Assembly (NCBI RefSeq): GCF_910589235.1
Contig: NC_060976.1
Coordinates: 4,046,253 to 4,110,252 of the forward strand
DNA: 64,000 bases
Direction of reading: 5' to 3'
Source of the DNA: Vespa crabro
Lineage: Eukaryota; Arthropoda; Insecta; Hymenoptera; Vespidae
Shown here: piece after piece, positions 27,062 through 37,772 of the stretch
How the letters are laid out: the number at the start of each line of letters is the position of its first letter
How positions within the stretch are numbered: position 1 is the first letter of the stretch
Translations under genes and position numbers: made by a program
Notes under the pieces: generated by a model
Databases searched by the model: none
What the model was told of the DNA's origin: nothing
Seen by the model: the letters and a program-made list of their open reading frames with translations, nothing else

Positions 27062-30000
27062 ACAGGCGGCCAGATTTTAGGAGTGTGTTTCGTGAAGCAA
27101 GAAAAAGAGCAAGAGAATGAAAAGCAAAGGGAGATCGAAAGAAAGCAGATAAACAGAGACAATGAGAGAAAAAGAAAAGTGCTAGAGAGAGAGAGAGAGA
27201 GAGAGAGAGGTATACAATCGGCTGTATAGTAGTATCTATTGGCGCAGGGAAGACGGTTTACAACGGAATATTGTCCCGTCTAAGCCGCTCTCCAATATTT
27301 CATCAACTTTCTTATTCTTTCTTTTTCGTTGCTTTCTTCGAGCTTTCCTCCCACCAATCGCCTTCCCACCTCGACTCGAAGAAAAGGAATGGAAAGAAGG
27401 CATGGTAAGAGTGAAGGGAAATATGAAAGGAGGGGAGAAGATGCCCCTGAATTCTTACTGGCATCGAGTCCCTGTTGCCTACAGGATTTCCTCGTCTTCG
27501 TCGTCCTCGCTCCTGGGAAGAGAAACCTATCCTGATCCCACCTCTTATCGAAGAACGGGAATGGGACGCGCAAAGTATGTCTAAGTATTTTACAAGAATC
27601 AGTTCGTAAGAAAATGCCATCCACTTCATCTCCACTCTATTTTTCTTCTTTTCTTTCAACTATTTTCCTCGCGAACAATTCGCGAAACGATTCGAATTCT
27701 CTCCAGGCGAGCATCCCTTTCGTTCGATCATCTTTCTCTTCTTTTATTTTTCATCTCCCGCTTTTTCGATAGGAATTTAATTCTATCTATCTATTTCTAA
27801 CTGAAAACTGTTTGAGAAGAGGCCCCCTTTTTTTTATTATTTATATAGAAATGAAAGCAATAGACGTGTGGTATTTGTTGACGATATGTGTATCTATCGT
27901 TATCGATATTTAGATATACTGACAAAAAAATAGAGTTCAGTGTTGGTAGCAAAACAAAAACGAACGAAATTAAAGGAAACAAATTTGGAAGGAACGTAAA
28001 CCGACGAATTCGATGTAGTAAGTTTCATAAATTAACTTTTGCTAAACTAAATAAATTAACTTAAATTAACTTTTGTTTGACCCTTTATCTAAATTAATCC
28101 ATTTGTCTCTTTTCTCTTATTATTTTTACGACAACTCATGATCCCAATCCAAATAGTTTTAATAATATATTTAAAAGAATTTTCTAATCAAGAATTATAG
28201 AAGAGTGATTTCTGTTGTTATCGCAAAAGAGAAAAATTAAATAAGTATACGTTAATTACACTAATTGTAATACTTTTAACATATAAAATAAGAATGTAGA
28301 CAATATTAAATAGTATTTTTAGTGACCGTAGTGAATTTTTTAAACAGCGATGCACTTTTATGATTCTCTAGTTTTTCTATTTCTGACCACGCATCTCGGC
28401 CATTCGCAGGAGCGGACATCCTTCGTCTATGTACAGATATATGTATATGTACCTATATACGTTACGAGCTGCACGGTACTCGAGACGTAAGGAATTGCTT
28501 TCGCGAAATTATTTCCCTTATAAATCAGCGGCCATACGTTTCGATGTCGTTTCGCCCTCAGCTCGGGACAATCTCCGGTCTCTTTCTCAAGTTGATACTG
28601 GTAAAGGCACCAACAACGTAGTTTCGCAATAACGAAAAATAATAGAAAAGAAATGACGACGCTTGTTTACAAACGATACTTATTTTTGACTTTTTCCAAG
28701 AATTCATTGCTCCGAATCTCGCCTTACGAGTTTGTAAATTATACGAAGGACAAAAGAATAAAGCCCTAGAAGGTGACTATTGTTAACATACAAGCATAGG
28801 AGTGGGAAAGACGGCGAAAGTGAGAAAGAGAGAGGGAGAGAGAGACAGCGAGAGTATAGGTGGGGTTTTGATTCGGTAACAGAACGGCGATAGTGGGGAT
28901 GTAGTAATTTGTCGGCTTGGGAAGGCGGCTGGCTCCAAGCTGATAACAGGAGATGGTCCATTCTCCTGTGATTCGAGTCCTCTCCCCTCCTAGCTCCAGT
29001 CAGCCTCCTCTCTTCGCTTCTCTAGCTCCTTCTCGGACCGAGAATCTCACCAGTTCTCTTCCTACTCTCGTGAACGTGCCAAGCTCTTTCTTTCGGCCCT
29101 TTCTTCCTTTCGCAGATCTACCTAACCTAAGACTTCCCCTTTTCCAATAGATGTGTCGTCGCACCGTTCACATTCTACTAGGTGAAATAAGATTTTAAAG
29201 AGGTAGTAGCGATCGGTATGTTAACTACGTAATCGAACCTGCAGTACGAAGCGTACTCCGGTAGTCGTAAACTTTTATCTAACGCCTTCGAAGCAGCGTT
29301 CTATATAAGAAGAAAGGTGGAGAGAAAGAGAGAGAGAGAGAGAGAGAACAAGAAGAGTTCTTAAATTTTTACGACTTTGCATTGCAAATCGAGAGGTCGT
29401 AGCGACACGGAACGTATGGCTATTGTAGTAAGCTTCGGGGAATATAAAAAAAAAAAAGTAACGCTAGTTTTTGAGTAAGTAGGTTGCATGCATTAATTTG
29501 CTACATTTCGCGGTTGGGAAAATTTATCTGCCAGGACTGATTTCCATGCTCGCTGCTTGTTCCGCATCGCATACGTTTTACATGGGGCAAATGTAAAACG
29601 CTTGATTTACTACCCGGCTCGCACCCACTCCATAATTTCTATGTGTCGTTACGACTTTTCAAGCGATACGCTAACGTCGACTTGAAAGCGTTCGTTCGAT
29701 AGAATGCAAGAGAGAAAAAAAGAACAAAGTAGAAAGATTAATCATAAAATCGATTAGAAAAGCGTGCAATTTATGGAAACAAGAGCGATCTTTTATTCGA
29801 AATATCAAGAAAAGTTTCAATTACTGAAAATAATTTAAACTATTGTTGACATTTAATAAGATCGAAACCGTAAAATGAGCCTACGATTTTTTGTCGTATT
29901 TCATTCATTCTATTTAACGAACATAGTTATTCTCTTCTAAGCTCGTTTAACAAAACTTACTTTCTTTCTTTAGGAAACATCAATGTTTCTCGCGACGTTC

Positions 30001-30180
30001 CTATTTAGATACGATCCAAAGCGTCCAATTGGTTTAGCATTAGCGTAGAAAACTTTGAATTACGAATGTGCCGCGAATATCCATTAGTTTTTTCTCTAAC
30101 TCTCTCTTTCTTCGCCTACTTGAAAATTTGTACACGGCTGCGACGAGTCTAGCATGTTTCTTGGATTAGAATCTAGCTAA

Positions 30181-30211
30181 TGTGTGTGTGTGTGTTTGTG
30201 TATGCGCGTAT

Positions 30212-30241
<30 letters not shown>
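30181..30241. repeat. (TG)n-(CA)n-(TA)n compound repeat
   Basis: TG run, a GCGCG centre, a CA run and then a TA run. The TG and CA arms are mutually complementary. Confidence 0.95.
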
Positions 30242-30242
<1 letters not shown>

Positions 30243-31040
30243 AAAGTTTTTTTTCGAGTAGGTACGCGAGAATGCCACTCTTGCCGGTGGTAGTAACGTT
30301 TCTTAGGGAAATAAAGCGGTCTCTTCCATTATCCATGTAATTTTCAATTTTCTCTGCTTGAGATTAACGATATAATAAAGATAAAGAGAAGCGCGGTCGG
30401 TGAATTTATAGTCGACAACTCGAGAACCATGGTATACCGTACTAGAAAGAAAAATACTGTTTACGACATAATTGTCTTAATAAACAAATGCATACTTTTG
30501 AGAAGGTTATTTTCTTTGATAGAAAATAATAAGTAGGTGTATTTAAAAACATAAGAAGAAAGGTAACAAAAAGGTCGTTTCTCAGAATGAAAGAGCAGCG
30601 AGTTTATTTATGCAGAGTTCAACAAGACAAATATTTACTATCATAATTACCTTTCCCTTTATAAAGCATCGATAAACGATATGCGTAAACTACGATCCCG
30701 AATTGTAGAAAAAGACGGGAAAGAAACACAGAAAGATGTACGGAGAACGATTGAGAAAACTTTATCGCGAGACAGCTGTCGTCATTGTCGACGCAATTAA
30801 CAGTAACTTTAGGTATGTTGGAGTCGGCGTTGAAACAACATCGGAGCAGTTCTGATATCCGATGCTGCTTAGACATTCGCTGCTCAAATATTCCTGGAGT
30901 CTCCGCTTGTGCTTCGAGCGCGGATCGCCAGAGACGCCGGAGACACCTAACTGAGCACACACATTTATAAGCGACGCATACAACGAACGTCTCGGGACAC
31001 ACAGAGAATTCTACAAGAAGGAACAATTCTCGAGTAGCGT

Positions 31041-31044
<4 letters not shown>

Positions 31045-31087
<43 letters not shown>
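31045..31087. repeat. (GA)n microsatellite
   Basis: Pure GA run of about 21 units. Confidence 0.97.
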
Positions 31088-31091
<4 letters not shown>

Positions 31092-31284
31092 ACTCGTAGG
31101 TATCAAGGGTGTGCGAAGGATGCAAACCTGACACGACAGGTACTTACTGCACCAAGACACACATACGTATAAATGCGCAGTAAGAGTAAGATAGAGATAG
31201 AGATAAAGGAGAGAAAGAGAAAGACGATCTCTAACGCATTCTCATGACTGTCGACCAAACTCCCGCTTTTACTCCCACTTCTAC

Positions 31285-31286
<2 letters not shown>

Positions 31287-31322
<36 letters not shown>
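31287..31322. repeat. (GA)n microsatellite
   Basis: Pure GA run, about 200 bp from the previous one. Confidence 0.97.
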
Positions 31323-31325
<3 letters not shown>

Positions 31326-32325
31326 TTTTTAGTGAACTGTCAAACTTTGTCGAGCCACGAATTACTCGTTCCAACGCATTCCCCTCAGTGCGCTTTCATT
31401 GAACATAACAGAGATCAAAGACTCCAGCGCGAAATGGATTAGAATTTCAGAAACACGAAACATACTTTGGTCCGTCTCTTTTCCTCTTTCAATCAACATT
31501 GAAAGAAATACAATCCTCTTTCGCTTGCTAAATGTTATCGATTTTCGATCGAAGGACTTTAACTAAACAGACGAATGAGTTATTTTCGGAGGAATTATTT
31601 CAAGCTTTTCGTACGCCATTCATTGTAAACCGATTGACCCGCAACCAATGCGTTAACCTATTACGTTCTTTCCTATCGGGTATTGTAAATCTCATTTAAT
31701 TAAGTCTCATGTAAAAAGTTCTAACAATACCTTTCGATCCCGTTTGCAATTTCGTTTTCTGCTGTCTCTCTCTTTCTCACACACGTACACACGTACATTT
31801 CCGATAGCTCCCTGCTCACTTCTCTTCCCTTTTCCGCCCATCATGCCACAGAGTCGATCGCGCGAGACGAGAGGGGGATGTATTTGATTGATATTCGATC
31901 GCTCATTGTAATTGACCGAGTTTACTAAGAGACTATAAAGAGAGTATATGATGAAATAATATGATGCATATAAGAGAGAAATATTTTTTCTTTTCTTTTT
32001 TTAGTTTCACATTTCATTTAGGAATAATATGAAAGAAAGTTTTTACCGTCTAGTATATAAATTGTTCAGATTCAAGGAAATCTAAGCTCTGTCCGAAGGA
32101 ATTCGAAGGGTGCTTTATAAGAACCAGCGTGAGAAATATGAAGAAAAAGCGTGAGGAATGGAAGTAGCATAAGAAGAAAAATGCAGAGACGACGATCGGA
32201 GTATAGCGAATCGGCATCTACCTATCGATCGCTCACGTACGCTCCTTTGTAATTTTATTTATGCCACGTTCGACCTGTTGCGCCTTATCTCCTCGGTTCG
32301 TTTTGACGCGTTTTTTTTTCCCTTC

Positions 32326-32354
32326 CCCCCACCCCACCCCACCCCACCCCACCC
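32326..32354. repeat. (CCCCA)n pentanucleotide array
   Basis: C6 followed by A-CCCC units. The minus strand reads as consecutive TGGGG units, a potential G-quadruplex. Confidence 0.95.
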
Positions 32355-33235
32355 ACTACACATTCCTTTTTCCTCGTTTCCTTTTCTTCTTTTTATTTTA
32401 CTTTTGATCGTCCTTTTCGCATAACGCGATTTTAATAGCTTCGAGCTTGTATCCATGTTCCATTACTTTAATAATATCGACCGAAAGCTTACTTCGTTTC
32501 AAACGTCAGACGTATCGTCATATCATCGTTCTATAAACTGTTATTAAATAAATGAAATGCATTGAAAATTTAGCAACGGTCTTTAAAAGACTCAATCGAA
32601 GTTCGAACACTATCATATATAATAATATTCTGTTCGTCAATCGTGAAATCGTTGGACGAATAAATAAATCAAAAGAAACATAAATTACAGGAAATTCTCC
32701 GATAGAATATTGATATTTGTGCGCTATGAATAAAGTCATATTTGGCGTATAAAATAATTTGAATTTACCACCGATAAGTAAAAGTACTAGATACATATAC
32801 CATATTGTACGATATAAATGGAAATATTACGTTCCGAATGGGAACGCGAGTAGATACATTTTCATGAATATTATTAGTTCAATCGTTTATCACCCTAAAC
32901 GTCATCGCGTCGGCGATAATATTTATAGGCATAAACATGGAAAAAATAAAAAATAGAAAAGAATAAAAATTATATATACGAATGTAAACCATGAATACGC
33001 GTAGAAAAAAGATATAAAACATGCGAGTGTATATAAACGACCGAGCTCCGACCATTCGTTTCTTCGTTATTTTCTAATTTGAATAGTCGTTTAAATTCAA
33101 TAAGTTATAGAAAAAAGTATTCGTTTTCTGAAATAGAATAATGTTAAAATGAAATGTTAAAATATCGAAATATATTTTTAAATACAAGTGCAAATAACTA
33201 TACGTGCTATGCACGTAGAAATTAAAGGGGAATTA

Positions 33236-33236
33236 A

Positions 33237-33288
<52 letters not shown>

Positions 33289-33291
33289 AAA
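33236..33291. repeat. (AAAG)n tetranucleotide array
   Basis: About 14 AAAG units without interruption. Confidence 0.97.
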
Positions 33292-34806
33292 GAGAGATTG
33301 CTTTTTATCGTGGAAAGAAAGAAAAGTAGGAGAATCGTTGATCGCTCAAGAGAGAAAATCGCAAAGTGTATATCCTTTTGAGAAGGAGCAACGATTCCGG
33401 CGTTCGTGCAGTTTCAATGCGGAAACCTTCCCCGACGAGCAATTATTTTCGTCTCATTGTCCCTTTCGTCGAGTAGCGAATGAGACGTCGACGAACGGAG
33501 ACGAAGGAACGACGACGCAGTCCGGTCGACAGGAAGTGGCGGCAGCTGAGACTCCGGAAGAAAGATGGCGACTACACACCGGCGTCTATTCTACCAACGA
33601 CTATTCTCGCCCATTATCGTCAGCTCGAGTGAAATCGTTGAAGCATGCGACGAAAGCTACGTCAACGACAAGCAACATTTACGAATCCAGTTAAATCAAC
33701 TTTATTTTATTTGTTCTTTTCATTTATTAATCGTCGTGTCGATGTCACGTCGATCGACTAACTTTTCTTTCCGAACCATTCTAATCTCGCCCAAGTGCAC
33801 GTAAATGCGCATAATCTTTACGCCTTCCATTCGACGTTTAATTTATTTAAGGCTGTTCGCTACTCCTACTTTGGATAATGGTGACCGATCTTGATGAACG
33901 AGATCACAATATAGAGGGCGCAAATTTAACCTAGAACATATTTTTTTTCGAATTTTTGAGAAAAGTCTTCATCTTCTCTGAGAAAAAGGTCGTCTTAAAA
34001 ATGATATTTTATATCCTAGATGAAATCTTGGTCTTTAAAAATGAAATCTTGTCTATCAATCAAATTGGTCAATTCTTTTCTTTCTTCGGCTCTCTTTTCT
34101 ATCTCATATATCTTATCTTTCTTTTCTTCTTTTCCAAGTATCATCGAGGGATAGATTCATCATCGATTATTTTGCGAGAATACGGAAAGGATAGAGAGAA
34201 CGTTTGCGCGCATGATTAAAATTCCTACCTTCGGGATTTCGTTTTATTTGCTCGAAATATTCGATTGGATTACGTCGCGAATGCCGATTTTAGAATAGAG
34301 TCATTGTTAGTCTCCACATGCAACAACTTGCAAGTACTACAGATCTGGCTTGGCAGTACTTGCGATATATATGGAAATCTAATTGTAAATCACGTAATGC
34401 GAGTACTATTACAAGTACTGAATGGCTGCATATTTCAATGTATTTTCGAAATCCCTTCAATTTAGTTCCGATCAAACACTAAGCATTATTAACACTTTAC
34501 ATAACCAACAATACTTTTACGGGCAAATAGATAAGATATATATATATATACATATATATCAAGTAATTATCACGTGTGTTAATTATATATATATATAATA
34601 TTCTTAATGCTTCTTACCATTTAGTCGAACTGCGATGTAATGGATGTAAATTAATAAATTTGAGAAGAGGCAGAACGATTTTCACAACGTATTTTCGAGA
34701 GCGCCGTTTTTCTGAGAATCTTCGCAGCGGCCTTAATCGTCGCTTCGGATAACTACAATTAATTGCGAACCGTTTTTATCCTTTGCACCAATGTATAATC
34801 ATTGAG

Positions 34807-34974
34807 ACTTAACCAACCGTCGAGAAGCGACCCATTGAAAAAATCGATAGGGACGTTACCGACGAGGTCGACTTCCGGCAATGTAGGAATTACAAAGACG
34901 AAACACATCTTCCATAATCTTAAAAAGAAAGTGTCCTCTTTGGGAGAGTCGAAGGAACGAAAAAGCGTATCAAC
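34807..34974 (+). CDS. Possible upstream exon of the uncharacterised gene
   Basis: This is an open segment without repeats, with a Ser/Lys-rich translation (for example SGNVGITKTKHIF, NLKKKVSSLGESKERKS). A donor GTACGA at 34975 would leave phase 2, which matches the phase-2 acceptor ending at 35296 (intron 322 bp). The segment has no ATG in this frame, so it would itself need a further upstream exon. The entry acceptor (TCATTGAG) is weak. A competing 5' model starts at ATG 35171, which has a good start context (CGAAATGG), and splices at 35232 through a poor GTGTAT donor. Confidence 0.22.
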
Positions 34975-35279
34975 GTACGAGCATCTACGTTTGATCGATA
35001 AACTCTTTCAAAGTTTTTTATTCGGTATAAACTTCGGTCGCTACTAAATTTACGTGTCGAGGAGTAGGTCGAAGAAAAATCATTGGAGCGTCTACGGTAC
35101 GATAATTATAAATAAACGTTACGACAAAACAAGGTGTACTTTCTATCGTTGGTATGTGCAATCGATCGAAATGGAAGCCGAGGTCGTATTGTTACTCCAC
35201 GAAGAAGATAAAATCCGTTCCAAGCACAAAGTGTGTATAAAATACGTTCTAATCGTTGGAATGAATTATTCTTTATCAT

Positions 35280-37772
35280 ATGTCACGTTATTACAGATGG
35301 GAACGTCAAATTCCAAAGGATGAGGATTATTGGGAGCGATACATTCGTAAGGAAGAAAAAAACCTAATAGTAAGAGATTCCTATCCAAATTTAACCAATT
35401 TCCCTTCGATCCACAGATATCCTCAAAGTTTATATCGTTGGATTCGTAATGACGACGACGCGAATAATGTCGATTATTTAACTGGTAACGAAAGAAAATC
35501 TTTCGCAACGAATTTTCCGCCTTGTAGGTTAAAGTCGTTTACCAAAGAAAACGATCTCGCGAGTATTAGTCAGCCTATAGTTACGGTCTTTCCTCCTACG
35601 CCATCGAAACGACCTACTAAAATATTTAGTACCCGCAAAGAGGAGTACAAGAGGGCTCTTGCTGAAGATATATCATTTCGAAAAGTATATTCCTCTCTTT
35701 TTCCTGTAAACCCACGTAATGCTTCCAATGAGAACGAGAAAATTAAGATAAAAAGTTATTTGAAAAAAAGTCGTTCTTTTTATGAAAACGATCGTCCAAC
35801 AGGAACGAGCCGAAATGGAAGGAAGTCATCGACGAGTCAAACCAGGGGGACTCTTTTAAATAAAAACGATTTAGAATCAATCGGGAAACTCGTCGATAAG
35901 ATCGAATTGTCCGACGATTTTGATTTTAATCGAGAAAGTTTTCATTTCGACGACACCGACGATCGTTTCGATTTACAATTTAGAACGACGCGAAACAAGG
36001 ATAACGATCGAATACAATTTAATTCAGATTTAGAAAATAAATCCGAATGCGCGATATCTGCTTTAACGAAACATACCGAGCGAAATAAAGGAGCCTCGGC
36101 CGATGGCGACTTCTTGAAATATTCCGTTCGATATGCTCACGAAGCATTGAAACGTGTAACGAAAGATTTGCGCTCTGGGAATTTGGGAATAAACGAAATG
36201 ACGAAGAAGGTTCGAACAATGGAGGATTCTGAAAAATATGAAAAAAAGTTTATAAACATTTCCCCTATCTCGTTGAAACCTCTATCCAGTCACGATCGCA
36301 TCGAGGAAGTCGAAGATTATTTGCCGCATACGTTGAGTCTAACAGAGAATTTTCTAAACGGATTACCAAAGATGTCGTATTTTCCACGAAAGAAACGCGA
36401 TCGATGTCTCTCGTGTTTATATAAATCCCTCGAGGAGATCGGCATATCCTCGAGAAAGAACGCATACGATAGGAGGAAGGAACGGGAGGAGGAAGGAAAG
36501 TATCAACGAAATATATCCGTCGAGGGCGAGAGCAATGGTGACGTTAGTTTAGCCGAGTTCAAAGACGAACAAAATCAGTGTGATTTCAGGGTGAACGAGG
36601 AGGTTGGATTCGCAACGGAACGTAATAGTAGCGATAGTAATGGCGATAATATAGAGGAGGCAAACAAATTCGGCTTTCCGAATATACAAGGAACCGGAGA
36701 GAGGAGAACGTCCGTCAACGAAGTTAAGGAGACGGAAGGATGTCTGCCAGTTCCGGAATTAGAATCAACGAGTCCAAATGATAAGAGGATAGCTTTCAAA
36801 TCCATGTCGTCGGAAAGATCTAGAGGTAGTACCTCTAATACGGACGACGACGACGACGACTCGAGCGTCGCATATATGGAATATTCGTCGAGGAGATCGA
36901 AATACAGGCCGGCTTGTCACGCACCGACCATTTTTTCTCACTCCTTGGAGCCTCTCAGAGCGTTGAAATTAAAAAAGTTGACGAATATGCAAGCACGCAT
37001 GACTTTCAACGAAATCAACGACGAGTCGCCGACTATCATCGAGGCCAACGAGAGAAGTCGTGAGATCGGATTGAAAAAAACGGGACAAACGACGATTCCG
37101 ATGGATACGAAAGGAGGGATAATCGAGGGTGATTCCAAGTCGATGAAAAAATTGATTAAAATAAAATCCGTTTCGGAGAATTTGATCATCGACGCCGAAG
37201 TCAACGAAGCAAAGAAAAAATCTCTGTTCAGAAGGAGCTCCAGTTGTAAAAATTTCGAATGGACTTTGAGGGATTCTACGAGAGGTACGTCGTTGCCACC
37301 GCCGGTCTTACGCTCGCTGGCCGAGGACGAACCGTTGTTTACGAAGGAGGAGATCGAAGAAACGTTAAAAAATTTCGAGAAACGTAACGCATCGCCGACG
37401 TTCGCTTTGTCCACTCTTTGCGATATGTTTTTAAATCGAATTTTAGAGTCGAACGATAAGCGAGATAGGAGACGCGATAACATAGCGAAACGCTTGGTGA
37501 AATTATTAGTAGAATCGAGACGTTATTCGAATCCTGATAAGTTTCCATCTGACCTGATATTTTCCTCGAAACAGCGACCGTTGTTGAACGGGCAGCGATT
37601 AAGGCGCATCCTACCCCTTGATTCTTACAATCTGATCGCACCTTTGCTGGGAATTCCCGAATACTACCCGAGGTTACACATGGCCCCTCATAAAATGGAG
37701 AAACCGGTTGAATCGACGAAGGAACGATCCGATAAATTGGATTTGATCCAGGATACTCTGGACGATCTGATC
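35280..37772 (+). CDS. Exon 1 of the uncharacterised gene (831 codons)
   Basis: This is the longest open frame in the window by a wide margin and contains no microsatellite translation. It is open to a TAA at 37782, but a donor GTACGT begins at 37773, directly after ATC (Ile), in phase 0. The next exon also opens in phase 0, so the reading frame continues past the genomic stop. An acceptor-like TTATTACAG ends at 35296. If it is used, the coding exon would begin at 35297 (TGG GAA CGT) in phase 2, joined to an exon further upstream, and ATG 35280 would be intronic. Long antisense open frames inside this exon, such as 36938-37483, are treated as shadows. Confidence 0.85.

Larger units (their letters stand above)
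22530..34806. other. Non-coding, repeat-rich stretch
   Basis: No convincing gene. Contents include GA tracts (25225-25250, 27184-27209, 31045-31087, 31287-31322), AT tracts (26861-26896, about 34540-34600), an ACG run (27036-27061), a TG/CA/TA compound (30181-30241), a CCCCA array (32326-32354) and an AAAG array (33236-33291). A less AT-rich patch at 33360-33700 carries two overlapping short frames but no assigned splice sites. Confidence 0.55.

Noticed and set aside
28960..28990. tRNA B-box-like GATTCGAGTCC
   Set aside because: No matching T-arm stem, anticodon arm or A box around it.
33188..33694. 168-codon frame, and an overlapping frame from ATG 33565 (MATTHRRLFYQRLF)
   Set aside because: The first includes an AAAG array and starts without ATG. 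The second has a good start context but no convincing donor before it becomes hydrophobic low-quality sequence. A leader or first exon remains possible.
36938..37483. 181-codon antisense open frame
   Set aside because: Shadow of the well-supported plus-strand exon.
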